Shown one piece after another: positions 1 through 12,460 of a stretch of DNA of 64,000 nucleotides. The position numbers were made by a program, and so were the translations under genes. Source of the DNA: Chamaecyparis obtusa (Eukaryota; Streptophyta; Pinopsida; Cupressales; Cupressaceae); NCBI GenBank assembly GCA_027943335.1, contig BSBK01000963.1, positions 1,039,001 to 1,103,000 on the forward strand, given 5' to 3'. Position 1 is the stretch's first letter; each line of letters opens with the position of its first letter. The notes below the pieces were generated by a model that was not told the DNA's origin, did not search any database, and was given only the letters and a program-made list of their open reading frames with translations.

Positions 1-166
1 GTTAAGGACACAAGCCCCCAAGATAAATATTCTAACGCAACATACATGCATGAGGGCGTGAAAGAAAAGAAAAATAAAGGCAAAGCTAAAAGACACAAAA
101 AGAGGGGTTAGTACAAAAGACAAACCCAAATCAACTAGCAAAGGAAACCTTGATAAGAAATATTTC

Positions 167-634
167 CTATACTAGGATCATGTTTGGAAAACTATCATAA
201 GAGCATAAATGATTACATAAAAAAGACAAGAGAAACACTATAAATATCATAGCATCATCATAAGTATGGGAAGAACTAGGATTAGCAAATGTAGAATTAA
301 GCATGTTAGGAATGTTAGAAATTGAATTAGGAAGGATAGGATTAGGATTAGGAAGATTAGGAGATGGTGTATCATCTACCAAATTATTCACATAATCCAA
401 AAAAGTGATAAGTCCACCACATAAATCTTTAATGAAAGTTTTGAAAGTGGGAAAACTAGTATCAGTCAATCTTACAATAGCATAGGCAAGTGAAACATGA
501 AGAGTGACAAAATCAATGAAATGGATGATACTATCATACACATCATAAGTACGATGAATAGATGCTAGGAGGAGAATAATAAGAAAAATAACCACACACC
601 AAAGAACCTTAAATATCTTCATATTGAAATGCAA
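167..634 (-). CDS. Small ORF of unknown function, weakly supported
   Basis: This 155-codon ATG-started frame has a hydrophobic N-terminus (about residues 7-24) that could be a signal anchor. A Pro/Asn/Ser-rich middle (about residues 90-122) follows, then a second hydrophobic stretch (about 129-146). I recognise no domain. It lies left of a possible primer-binding-like site at 751-762 and a TGTAAGATAA LTR-like start at 763. It may therefore be leader or gag-region sequence of a minus-strand retroelement rather than a gene. Chance ORFs of this length are plausible in AT-rich DNA, so confidence is low. Confidence 0.2.
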   Translation of the reverse strand: MHFNMKIFKVLWCVVIFLIILLLASIHRTYDVYDSIIHFIDFVTLHVSLAYAIVRLTDTSFPTFKTFIKDLCGGLITFLDYVNNLVDDTPSPNLPNPNPILPNSISNIPNMLNSTFANPSSSHTYDDAMIFIVFLLSFLCNHLCSYDSFPNMILV

Positions 635-762
635 GAAACTATTTTTGTATTTTGTAAAATATATAGATTTTAATTATTTTGAATTTTGAAATGCAAAGGC
701 TAATTTTAAGAAAATCATCTAACACCAAAAAGATAGATTTGTCTATCGCAGGTTCACCAAAA

Positions 763-2337
763 TGTAAGATAAAAAATATGGAGGGGTGCATCTAGAATGT
801 ATTAAGGTAATAGGGGAATGTAAGATCTATTTCTTAATCTAAATTCCCAAAGGAAAGATCCAAATTGATTAACCACAAGGAAGTGATCAATGCACAAATG
901 AATCAATCAATGGAGAATATGAAGAAGGGAGAAAACCTTATATTTCGCTATAGAAAGTAGATATTGTAATCTGGATTGAATTGAAGATAAGTACTAACCT
1001 CAAAATATGACAAATCTGGAAAGACCTATTTTATGATGTTTGTACTCAGTTTCAGGAATTTTTGCAACCAAATCTAGCCTGGAAACACAGAAATAGAAAA
1101 AACCTAGAAACCTTCTATCTTTTTGAGCAAGGTCGACCTTGACCCAAAATAGGGGTAAGATCTTACTCTGGGGCACAATCTTATCCCTAAAAGTCGACCT
1201 TGACCTTGACCTTGACCTGCACTGCTCCAACAAAATTTTCATTCATAGATCCTGAAGGTTCGCCCAAAAAAGGTACTCAGATCTGAACTACGATTCATTG
1301 TCCCACACCTGTACCTACAAGAAAAATGGTTTTGTTGGTTGGATGAGGGGTTTTCCTTGGTCAAACCCAGTTTGGAATCAACCTTAATAATGGAATTGAA
1401 ATAGAGAATGCTAGCAAGCAGTAGAAGTAGATCTAACAATGAAGCTATAATATTCAATAGATATGCAAATGTATTTGAAATGTAAACAAGTATGTTAATA
1501 TGAAAGCTTGGAATTAAAACTAAAAACCATAAATGTAAATCAAAACCTCCATTATTGTATGCTCGGAATCCACCTTGAAGGGAGAATGAATTAATCTTGA
1601 AGATGAAGAAATGATCTTGAAAGAAGATCACACCATCATGATTGATAGATCTAGGGTTTGAATGATGAATCTTGAATGCTTGAACTAAGTCTCTTCAAAG
1701 GCTTGAATGCTTGAATCCTTGATCTTCAATGGAGAACTTGAATTCTTGAATGTGGATGATTTCTTGAGAGAAAACTTGATGGATTGTAGATATCTCCTTG
1801 AGAGTGCTTTATGAAAAGTGGAAATGCAAATGAGAGAGGAAGGCTTCCTTTTATACAAGTCTAGGGCACAAACTTCTAGAGAGGTTGACATAGGAGAATT
1901 AAATTCCCATTTAAACCTTAACCCCTAGAAATAGACCTAGATTAAATATAATATAAGAGGTTACCATTTTGAAATCCAAAATAGGCGATCCGAAAGTGGG
2001 AAATAAAACTTTCTAAAACCTGACATCTGGAAACTTCTAGATTTTTAAATCAAGACCCAGGGTCAAGGTCGAGGATGACTTTGACCTAGGTCAAGGTAGA
2101 GGTCAAATCTAACCTAGGTCAAGGTTGAGGTCAACCTTGACCCTGAGGTCAAGAATCTTAGGGTTTCAGGTCAGAATGCCCAAAATAGGTTGCGAAGAGA
2201 TGGAAAGAGGAGAAGATAAAGGGGAAAAGGATAGAATCAAACCAGAGATCCACCAAGGCATCTGACATGATCCCAAACCACTTAATCAAATGGTTAAACC
2301 TATCCTAAAAGGAAGTGCTTCCATTTTCTAATGATAC
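763..2337 (-). repeat. Possible LTR-like region with GGTCAAGGTCGA repeats
   Basis: The stretch starts TGTAAGATAAAA right after GGTTCACCAAAA. The same junction type occurs at 12461-12490, where I call an LTR with a primer-binding site on the minus strand. It contains clusters of short GACCTTGACC-type direct repeats near 1190-1220 and 2055-2150, and CTTGAAT repeats near 1660-1760. It ends where the truncated copia 3' LTR begins. I could not find a matching second LTR in the window, so the call rests on the start motif only. Confidence 0.25.
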
Positions 2338-3350
2338 AAAAGGATTTAGACTGATACAATGGTTAGAAAGTAACAGTAGTTTTTGATCTAAAAAAAAGTC
2401 AATTTTTCAAATACAGATCCACTTCACACATATATGTTGATTTACTGACTAACCTTCATTTCCATCTCCATCACTGATCTTCTCAGAATTCACTTCAAGC
2501 AATCACAACTCTATTAAGCTCCTTCACAATTTCACCTTCAGCCTTCTACTTAGACTTATTAGTCAATAACATCAACAACTCCAACCCATGTTGTAACCTC
2601 ACAATTAGGTTTTCCTTTATACCTCTTCAATTAGGAAGATCCATCTTTTACCACTTAATCTCCTCTATAGATCTTAGTTTTAGGTTAGATTCATTGAATC
2701 CTTCCATCATTATGTTCTTCATCCTTCCTTCTAGATACATCTCCAAACTTCTCTTTTAATCCATAATAAAACTATTTACCATGCATTAAATACTCCATAC
2801 AATTCATTAATAAAGTCAACAAGATTTACATATCCCAAGAATTCAACTATGTCAGCTGGGAATCTCAATTCTTTCTCCAAATGTAAATTACTAACACTCG
2901 GTCATACCTCAGTCATCATTGTGTGTCACAGTCATCTCTACAAATTGTCTTCCTCGGAAAACACTGTCTTTTCTCGATAATTTCATGTCACTCAGCTTAT
3001 AGTGATGTTTGGTCAACACTAAATTTACTCATCATATACTAGCGCTCGGTTGACACTAACATCACTCGGCTTAAACTAGATTTCTTCACTTTTTCTCAGT
3101 TAAACCTTCTTCTCCAATCTTTCTTCTTACTTAGATAAACAATACATTATCTTATCAATGTGCCAACTAATCAAGTACCCATTGAAGTATCAAATAACTC
3201 AAACTTTCCTTAGGTTCTCTTTTTATCTCCTTTCCCTAATCCTCTTCATCAATCAATAGATATCGTACTATCCTAGATAGCAACTATCTTACTAGTTAAG
3301 GTTTGACATCAATGACAATATAAAAATTGTTTCAATTGCAGTTTCCAACA
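2338..3350 (-). repeat. Truncated 3' LTR of the copia element
   Basis: It aligns with 8531-9542 from the shared GATTTAGACTGATACAATGG to the terminal TTTCCAACA (TGTTGGAAAC on the minus strand). Interior differences are mostly substitutions and small indels. The part corresponding to 8068-8530 of the other LTR, the R/U5-like end, is absent. The boundary at 2338 abuts unrelated sequence. Confidence 0.88.
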
Positions 3351-3364
3351 ATCTCCCTCTTTGG
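3351..3364 (-). promoter_or_regulatory. Polypurine tract of the copia element
   Basis: On the minus strand the bases directly before the 3' LTR read CCAAAGAGGGAGAT and are followed by TGTTGGAAAC. This purine run next to TGTTGG is the usual plus-strand priming site of plant copia elements and fixes the LTR edge. Confidence 0.85.
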
Positions 3365-3819
3365 CATTGATGGAAATACCACATGAATAACACATGATTT
3401 ACCAAACAATCCAAAAACTTATGTGTATAAGACTTGTGTAATATCCTTAGATTCATTCTAATTCACAACATCTTGCCTTGTTTGACCACATACACAGTTA
3501 CTCCCTTTGAATCTTTCCAGTCAACCAACTATCTTTGAATCTCTCCCTTAGGTTCAATGATTCATCTCTATGTTTTCTTTAGAATCTCTCCCTCTTTGAG
3601 AACAATACCAAAGTAGTATCTATCACTTACATCGTCCACATGTAGATGTCTTCATGTTAGTTCAGTATGTTTTATTTCTCCCTTTGTCATCTTGCTTATT
3701 ACTGATTATCATCTCTACTTTACTTCTCACAACTCTAGGCAACTCCTAAAGTGTGACCTTTTCTGCATCAATTTTTCAAATATTATGTGTAGCACATTTG
3801 ATGCAATGCTCTTAGTTGA

Positions 3820-5407
3820 CTAGGAAGCCTCAGTTAGGGGAATTAACCCTAGTTTACCTCTAAGATATTCATGAGCATCCTTAGGTAAAGCTTTTTTGAT
3901 TATGTCTACTAGTTGTTCTTTTTTATTCACATATTCCATTCTCACTTCTTTATCTTGTACTAGCTCTCTCAAGTAATGATACTTGATAGAAATATGCTTA
4001 GTCTTTGTGTGCATCACTGGATTCTTTGATATATTGATAGAACTTGTGTTATCACAGAAAATAACAACCAAAACAGTGATTTCCTCTTTCATTCCTTTTA
4101 ATAATTGCTTGATCCACACCAAATTTCAACAATTCACTGTAGTTGCTACATACTCAGCTTCTATTGTAGATTGGGAAATGCAGTTTTGTTTCTTGCTTGT
4201 CCATGATACTAATCTCTTTCCTAGAAAGAATGCTCCACCACTTGTACTTTTTCTATCTTCAACATTTCCAGCCCAATCTGCATCAATGTAGACTTTTAGT
4301 TCAAATTTCTCATTTTTCTTGTAGTATAATCCATAATCCTTTGTCCCTTTTAGATATCTTAGTATTCTCTTCATTTCCATCATATGATTTTCTTTAGGAT
4401 TGGCAGAAAATATTGCCACAACCCCAACTGCTAGGGCTATATACGGTCTGTTGTGGACAACATATTGTAGTTTTCCAATCATAGATCTATACAAGGTTTG
4501 ATTCACTTCAGCAATTTCATTAGTTTTTGATAGTTTATGTCTAGTAGCCATAGGAGTACTTACTGGTCTGGAATCCTCCATACCAAAATTCTTCAATATC
4601 TCTTTGACATATTTAGATTGAGTAATAAAAATACCTTTTTCCATCTGATAAACTTGTAAACCAACAAAGAATTTTATCTCACCAAACATAGACATTTAAA
4701 ACTTAGTTTGCATCTCACTTGAAAATTTCTAACATAGGGCATCTTGTCCTCCAAATATGATATCATCAACAAAAATTTCAGCTAACAAAATCCCTTTACC
4801 TTCTTTAGTTTTCATATATAGAATGTTGTTGTCATTTTTTCTTGAAAATCTAATCTTTATCAAATAATTGTGTAGTCTCTCATACCATGCTCTTGGGGCT
4901 TGTTTCAATCCATACAGCACCTTGTTCAACTTGCAAACCATATTTTTTCTTTCTCAGGTCAACAAATCCTTCAAGTTGTTCAATGTATACTTCTTCTTCT
5001 AATATACCATTCAGAAATGCATATTTGATGTCCATCTGATATACTTTAAAATCTTTATATGCAGCATATGCAAGTAGAGTCCTCATTCCTTCTAATCTTG
5101 CTACAGGGCCCAATGTTTCCCTATTGTCTATTCCTTTCTCTTGTGCATAACCCTTTCATACCAATCTTGCCTTATTTCTTATGACTTGTCCATGTTCATT
5201 TAGCTTGTTTCAGAATACCCATTTTGTTCCAATAACATTCTTATATTCTGGTCTCGACACCAGAGTCCAGGTATCATTCTTTTCTATTTGATTAATTTCT
5301 TCATTCATAGCTTGAACCCAGTCATCATTCTCTAAAGCATCTTTTACTGTCTTAGGCTCAAACTCAAATAGTAAACATGCAGGGTCTTTCAACTTACTTC
5401 TTGTCAA
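3820..5407 (-). pseudogene. Copia reverse transcriptase and RNase H, broken
   Basis: This is the RVT_2-type reverse transcriptase followed by Ty1/copia RNase H. The N-terminal block (5407-5210) ends in VIGTKWVF. The next block (5113-4880) holds YQMDIKYAFLNG. A third (4941-4729) holds LYGLKQAPRAWYE and the catalytic-site variant FVDDIIFGG. From 4695 to 3820 come GEIKFFVGLQV, the SMIGKLQY region, and RNase H with DADWAG and IEAEYVA. Stops occur near 5209, 4728, 4695 and 4124, and the frame changes near 4930. The order and motifs are complete, so this is a whole RT/RNase H that decayed in place rather than a fragment. Confidence 0.92.
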
Positions 5408-5410
5408 GAC

Positions 5411-6718
5411 TCAAGATTCTTTATCTCCAATGATTTTCTCAGGCTTATGATATCTTCTTACATATTGTGCCAATGTAGGTTCAGATTTATTTTCTCCTTG
5501 ATCTTGATTTTCAGGTTCATCATGCAAATTATCAGCTTCATCTTCTGATTTCTCGGCAACATCCTCTTGATGCTCGACATTGCTTATCCATGACTCTGCT
5601 TCTAGTTCAAGTGTGTTACTTTCCCCTTCTTCTTCCATGTAAATAAAAGATCTGTAATCCTCAAGTTCTTGTCTGCCCTCCAGTTCATTCTTTTCAGCAT
5701 ATTCATCAACTCTAAAATTTGCATTTTCCACAACTTTGTTAGTGTTATAATTCAAACACTTATAAGCTTTTCTCTTAGTGGAATAACCTAGGAATATGCC
5801 TTCATCACTTTTTGTATCAAATTTTCCATTCCTATTGTCTTTCAGTATATAGCATTTACTCCCAAAGATTCTAAAATACTTCACATTAGGTGCATAACCA
5901 TGCCATAACTCGTAAGGTGTAGCATTTGTACCTCTCTTGATTTGTACTCAGTTTAAGGTATAAACAGTTGTACTTACAACTTCTCTCTAGTATTTTTTTG
6001 CAACATTCTTCTCAATCATAAGTGTTCTTGCACAATCCATAATTGATATATTTCTTCTCTTTGTTATGCCATTCTGTGGAGGTTCTCTCAGTGTAGATGT
6101 CTATCTCTTGATTTCTCTATCATTGCAAAATAGATTGAACTCATTTGATATAAACTCTCCACCTCAGTCAGATCTCAAACATTTTAGGCTTCTATCTATT
6201 TCTTTTTCAACTTTTACCAAATACCACTTAAACAATTGAAATGCATTAGATTTCTCTTTCAAAAACATTACAGTCATCATCCTAGTGTAGTCATCAACAA
6301 ATAGATTAAAATACCTATCACCACAATAACTTTGTACACCCATAGGTCCACAAAGGTCAGTATGAACTAATTCCAAAATATTTTCAAAAGTATATGTCTT
6401 TCTCTTAAAACTAGACTTTGTCATTTTTCCAAATTGACATTATTTACACATCACATGATCAAGTTTCTTCAATCTCGGCAAACCTCTAACTTTCTTCTTT
6501 TTACTAATATTAACCAGATTGTCAAAATTCACATGACACAACCTCTGATGCCATAACCATACATCATCAAATTATGCAAATAAACATGTTTCTTCATATA
6601 GGTCTAGATAGAACAAGTTACCTCTTGTCTATTCTCCACTTCCAATTAGTTCACCAATGGCATCAAATATTTTAGCCTTTCTGTGATGAAATTTCACTCG
6701 ATAACCAGTACTATTCAA
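5411..6718 (-). pseudogene. Copia integrase, broken and lacking catalytic Glu
   Basis: The minus strand carries one long integrase frame with several in-frame TGA/TAG codons. The GAG-pre-integrase region lies at about 6430-6718, the catalytic core at about 5960-6400 and the C-terminal part at 5411-5884 (KYFRIFGSKCYILK, GIFLGYS). The first catalytic Asp is present in HTDLCGP and the second in LRSD, which is followed directly by a stop. Where the family has NG-x-x-E-R-K-N, this copy reads NGITKRRN, so the catalytic Glu is Lys. The acidic stretch around 5480-5660 is typical of the linker to RT. Confidence 0.88.
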
Positions 6719-8020
6719 CTATGCATCACTCAAAAAATTATAGTTAAGACCTTCAACCCAATAAGCATTTTCACATGTGATCTTATCAGTCAGCTTAATT
6801 GATCCTTTACCTCTCACAAAACATGGTGCATCATTACCAAACTTAACACTTCTACCTTTGTAATGATCTAGGGTTTCAAATTTACTTTTATCACTAGTCA
6901 TGTGATGTGAGAAACCTCTATCAATAATCCATTTATCACTTTTACTCACATAATAAATAAGTGCAGTTTTCTCATCTTCATTAGGATCATCTTTCATAGC
7001 AACATAAACTACTTCAATATCACATTCATTAGATTCACTAGTGTCATTGTCAATTTCCTCTTCAACAATATAGCAGGATTTCTTACCTTTGTCTTTGTAG
7101 TCTTTGTACCTTTGGTGATCTCTATCATTGTTCTTATCCTTATACTTGTTTTCCCTTCTCTCATCCTTGCCAGTCCTATCAAGGCATCTTGCTGCAATAT
7201 GGCCAACTTTGTTACATGAAAAATAGATCATAGGAAGTTTACCTTTATATTTCCCTCTTCCTCTTTGTAGTCTTCTAGCCATGAGTGCCTCAAGATCATG
7301 TAGTTCCTCATCAGAAGTGTCACTTTTCACACATTTTTCTTTTTCCTTCTTAGACTTGTGAAAAACCATTTGTGACTTGAATGCAGATTCAACATTAGGA
7401 ACAATGTAGTTATCATAGTTAGACAGCTCAAAAGCAGTAAGCTTACCAACAAGACTTTCCAGAGTTAGAACATTACCAAGATTACATCTTGATTCTTGAA
7501 TTGCAAAAATTTTGATAGCATAGATAGGAAGCAAGGTTCTCAATACCTTACCAATAGTAGTCTCATCATCAATGATTCCATTAGCTCCTCTTATAATATT
7601 CACTATCTCCTTAATTCTACCACAGTACTGAGCAATATTTTCACCTTCTTTCATTTTAATTTCATCAAACTTACCTCTCAAACTTTCAGCTTTTTCTCTT
7701 GGTACATTAGTATCTCCACCATAGATAGTTGCAAGAGTATCCCACATTTGCTTTACAGTAGTGCAGTCTTTGATATCTTCAAATTCAGGATAGCTTAAGG
7801 TAGATGAAATCTCCAACATTGCTTGATTATGTTCTTGTTTTTCTTTCATCTCCTCGGTAGTCAAAGGTGCAACAGGTATAACATATTCATGTTCCACATA
7901 GTAATTTATCGAATCACCAATACCAGCTAGATGCAATTTCATCAGACTTTGCCATGTAGCTAAGTTCTCTTTGTTCAACTTCGGCACCTCCTTTTTATAC
8001 ATCTTGGTCATTAGCTTCAA
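6719..8020 (-). pseudogene. Copia gag with CCHC knuckle and start of protease
   Basis: This 433-codon open frame starts at ATG 37 bases after the primer-binding site. Residues about 1-200 are a gag region of the UBN2/retrotran_gag type (WQSLMKLHLAG early on; MWDTLATIYGG; IAQYCGRIKEIVN). A zinc knuckle CFSCNKVGHIAARC-like motif (CX2CX4HX4C; here the first residues are YFSC) lies near residue 270. A Lys/Asp/Glu-rich linker follows, then the protease start WIIDRGFSHHMTSDKSKF near residue 365. The family's active site is DSG; here it is DRG, so the protease should be inactive. It is the best preserved reading frame of the element and stops near 6719. Confidence 0.9.
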
Positions 8021-8056
8021 GTACCTTTAAAATTTTCTCTATAAGCACCAAAAAAT

Positions 8057-8067
8057 ATGATACCAAT
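8057..8067 (-). promoter_or_regulatory. Primer-binding site of the copia element
   Basis: On the minus strand the bases just inside the 5' LTR read ATTGGTATCAT, after the LTR end TTCTAACA. TGGTATCA is the usual complement to the 3' end of initiator methionine tRNA in plant copia elements. Confidence 0.85.
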
Positions 8068-9542
8068 TGTTAGAACTATTTAGAACAATAGAGAGGGGGG
8101 GAATCAGTTGTTCTCGGGTCCAGATGTACCAATTGAACTTTCTAGCACTTCAACAATCTTAGATCTAATCACCAACATAACTCAATCTCTATAGTATATA
8201 TCAGAAACATATAACATGCAGTCCACTTTCAAAAAGTAATTAACTTGTAGAATATAACAAAATTCACACAAGTATAACACCAGGATTTATAGTGGAAACC
8301 CAACTTGGAAAAACTCACTTTGTAACATGCTACTGATATTTCACTCTTCTGAAGTGAGCTTTGTGAAAAGCAAACCCTGTTAAAGGTTTACAAACACACT
8401 GCTAGGTGTGACCCTGTTAAAGGATTTAAACACCCTGTCAAAAGTGACCTGGTTAAAGGATTTAAAACATTCCATTAGAATGCCACCTCGATTAAAGGAT
8501 TTATACAATGACTGTTAGGTCAACCTTGATTAAAAGATTTAGACTGATACAATGGTTAGAAAGTAAAAGTTCTGATCTAAAAAATCATACAACTCACTTT
8601 TGCAAATACAGATCCACTTCGCACATATATGTTGATTTACTAATTGACCTTCATTTCCATCTCCATCATCGATCTGCTCAGAATTCACTTCAAGAAATCA
8701 CAACTTTGTTTAGCTCCTTCACAATTTTACCTTCAGCCTTCTACTTAGAATTATTAGTCAATAACATCAACAAATCCATCCCATGATGTAACCTCATAAT
8801 TAGGTTTTCCTTTATACCTCTTCAATTAGGTAGATCCATCTTTTGATACTTAATCTCCTCCTTAGATCTTAGGTTTAGGTCAAATTCATCAAATCCTTCC
8901 ATCATTATGTTCTTCATCCTTCCTTATAGATACATCTCCAAACTTCTCTTGTAATCCATAATAAAATGATTTACCACACATTAAATACTCCATATAATTC
9001 ATTAATAAAGTCAACATGATTTACATATCCTGAGAATTCAACTATGTTGGCTGGGAATCTCAATTCTTTCTCCAAATGTAAATTACTAACACTTGGTCAA
9101 TACTATGTTCTTCACCTCGGTCATCACTGCATGTCACAATCATATCTACAAACTGTCTTCCTTAGGAAAAATTGTCTTTGCTCGGTAATTTCTTGTCGCT
9201 CAGCTTATACTGATGGTTGACCAACACTAAATTTACTCAGCTTGACACTAACATCACTGAGCTTAAACTAGATTTCTTCACTTTTTCTCAGTTAATCCTA
9301 CTTCTCTAGTCTTTCTTTTTATTAAGATAAACAATACATTATCTTATCAATGTGCCAACTAATCAAGTACCCATTGAAGTATCAAATAACTCAACCTTTC
9401 CTTAGGTTCTCTTGTTATCTCCTTTCCCTAATCCTCTTCATTAATCAATAGATATGGTACTATCCTAGATAGCAACTATCTTACCAGTTAAGGTTTGACA
9501 TCAATGATAATATAATAGTTGTTTCAATTATAGTTTCCAACA
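8068..9542 (-). repeat. Complete 5' LTR of the copia element (1475 bp)
   Basis: On the plus strand it runs from TGTTAGAACT to TTTCCAACA; on the minus strand it is TGTTGGAAAC to GTTCTAACA. A C-rich run at its inner end (plus-strand GAGAGGGGGGG near 8090) and several AACCCTGTTAAAGG-like motifs (8370-8530) are typical of long copia LTRs. It contains the roughly 460 bp that the 3' copy lacks. Confidence 0.9.
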
Positions 9543-12460
9543 CTACTTAGGGTGAAAAACTTAGAAGCTTGGAGGCACAGGTTCCCCCTTACATTGCACC
9601 CACTTCTCAGGCACACCAACCTTTGAAGTCCATGGTTCATCACCTCCAAAAGAACTATTGTCTCTACCAAGAGCCATGAAAAGTGTGGGATGTCTTCACA
9701 GGCATGGGTGGCCCCTTGTGTCAGTGAATAGAAGTTTTTTTGGCAATTACAACATGGTATTTAGTCCAAGACATCTCATTCAATGGGTGGTGTGATAAAC
9801 TCCCGCAAGAGGTCTCCCAACCTTGAGAACTAAGGTTTTACACACCAAAAAGGTACAAGAGGAGAGATATCATCAAAAAAGACTATCGATTAGATTATTA
9901 GTCACAATCATGCATTTATATAGTAGTTTGGATGGAGACCTGGCTTTGGCTTGTTACCACTTGAGGTCATACCTTGGAACATTCAAAGTGAATGTCTTGG
10001 TCCGATGAAGGCCTCTCTAAAATAATTGTACAAATTTATCTTACACCCAAGATCCATGAAGGTGAGGGGAGAGGATATGTCTATATAACCCTTGAGGGAT
10101 TACAAATGAGAAGAAATGGCAAACACTCAAAAGAAAAGACTCATTTTAGGCACCAAATCAAGTATTTTATAACTACTAAAACACATACATAGATTTGGAA
10201 TACACACAAGGTCTTCATCAAGCATCATGCATCGTGTAATGTGTTAGTATTTTTTAATTGTATCTTCATCCCATGATTTCCAAAAGCTAAAATAGATCAT
10301 CAATAATAGCAAAGCTGCTATCCTAAATGCATAAATAAAGTTTTGAAATCAGAGAAAGAAGATTTGTAGATAAAAGACATAGATCTTAAAAAATGCGCAG
10401 TTCTGAGAACCAATTGTGCATTTTATCTTTTCAAGTGTGCAGTTCTACCATCTACACAATTCCAAATGCTAGCTACACAGTTTTGGACCCTAACTGCACA
10501 GTTATGCAATCAAATAGAGAAATTAGGGTTTCAAGACTTCCAGATTAGGTCCAATTTGCATATTAACTCTAGAAACATGTAAGTGTGTGTAGTATGAACT
10601 CATTAATCCATTTATTAGGATCATTTATGTGAAATTTGATTTATTATAGGCCTTAATTTTACTAATTTATAGATTTGAAACAATTAGAGTTGATTGACTA
10701 ACAATTGAACAAGATTGCTTGATTGAACCCTATACTAGGTGAAGTTCATTTTATCAACCCAATTGAAGTGTGGGATTGCTTTTAAAAAACCTAAATTGAA
10801 ATGTGATGTTCATTAAATCCTTTTAGAACATTCTTTAATCCATTTGAGAGTTGATTTTAAGCCTTAGAATAAAAGAACAATGGGTGGATAAGATCAAACT
10901 AAGCAACAAAACCCTAAAACCCAAAATGCCTAATCAAGACCCCAACTGCATAGTTATGGCTATGAAATACATAATTATGACTACCAACTACATAATTTCT
11001 TTGACCAAGTGCACAACTTCTTTGACCAAGTGCACAACTTGACCTCTTAAGAGCTAGAAAGCCTCTCGGGACTTCCAAATGTACAATGACATAAAAAAAC
11101 CAATCAGATATGAGTGTTCACATTGGGTGTTGGTGCCCAAAAATGATGGATCACTTTTGGCCAACTAACAAGTACACATTGATACCTCTGCAATTCTAGC
11201 TTAATCAAGCCAAGGCTGGTAGGCCTGAATTCACTTTAAACTATCAAATTCTCTATGTCATACAACTGCGTACTACATAAACAAACAAAGTTCCTCCCAA
11301 GGTGGTGAATGATCCTTGGAGGAAAGTAAAAAATCCTCTAATAATCTCTACTCTATAAATCTTGACTAAAGTGGATTAAACTAAGGACTCAAAAGTAATT
11401 TTTTGAAATAATGATTATATAATCTACAAACTACAAAGTATGAAACAAATGACAGTTTCCACATAATAGTTAGATCAGTGCCTTCTAAATACTTGGGCTA
11501 TAGAGTCATAAAACTTTCAATCCTACGTATGATCAGAGATGGTTTTAAAAACTTACTTTTAATAAAGAAAGACTGTCATTCCATAGGCTTCCACTTGATT
11601 CACAATTCAAATCAATTTACACAACTAATCCTATCGAGTTTAACTCAAATTAAGAGACCGATAAGAACAATGGCAAGTTCATAGACCATACAATTGATAC
11701 TCGAGTTGTATATATTAACTTTGAATTACAATATTCAGGGAATATAACACAATGAAACACTCTATAAAATAGAATATCCGAAAGACTAATTGAAAACATA
11801 TAACTTATAACCACAAATAAAAAGAAATGACACTTATCTTTATTAATATTGAAAAACTGGTAAATAAGAGTTCATAGTTGTAGTTGTTTATGAAATTCCA
11901 TTCTATCAAAATATATCTTATGAAAATATTAATTTTATTCTCTTCTCTCTACATTTTACATTATGTATATATATATATGTGTTTGAGTGGCTTTCACACC
12001 TCTTTAGGGTGAAAAGACACAACCCTTATTACAATTTTTTTTAAAAAAATAATAAACTAACTAAAAAATAACTACCTAACTTTCGGATTTGGGTCTGGTT
12101 GAAAAACCAAAACACCTTGTGGAAAGCTAAGATTTTTATTGGAAATAGAAAATTTGATTTCCTGAATTGGGTCTATTTTAGCTTTTTAAAATTTGACCAT
12201 CTTTAGCCTTTGTTGGCATCATCTTTGTAGCAAGTCGAAATTCCAGCATTTTCTGAAGGCTTTGATTATAGAATTTTGATTGTTCTTGTCATAGAGATTG
12301 CTTCCTTAATCTCTCAACTTTTTAATTAAAAATTAATATAATTTTTTCATCCCATTTCATGTACTCCATCATTAATTATTGGGCATGGAGTTTAAGAGGC
12401 CATCTTTTAGGGTTTTATCACTATATAGGACTCCAAATTTTGCCCAAAATTTAGAGCTCC
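9543..12460. other. No recognisable gene
   Basis: Only short open frames occur here (for example 9823-10008 and 11478-11684), with no domain signature. Around 10393-10515 there are several loosely repeated GCACAGTTCT/GCGCAGTTCTG motifs. The sequence looks like decayed retroelement or intergenic DNA; I see nothing that identifies a family. Confidence 0.5.
10997..11038. repeat. Two exact tandem copies of a 21-bp unit
   Basis: The unit beginning TTCTTTGACCAAGTGCAC is repeated head to tail without mismatch at 10997-11017 and 11018-11038. Confidence 0.85.

Larger units (their letters stand above)
2338..9542 (-). mobile_element. Degenerate Ty1/copia LTR retrotransposon
   Basis: Reading on the minus strand, the order is 5' LTR, initiator-Met-tRNA-type primer-binding site, gag with a CCHC knuckle, aspartic protease, integrase, reverse transcriptase, RNase H, polypurine tract and 3' LTR. 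Integrase before RT is the diagnostic copia order. The 5' LTR is full length (1475 bp). The 3' LTR keeps only about 1013 bp and is cut at about 2338, so no target-site duplication can be paired (the base run after the 5' LTR is CTACT). Many in-frame TGA and TAG codons and at least one frameshift show that it is dead. Confidence 0.93.
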
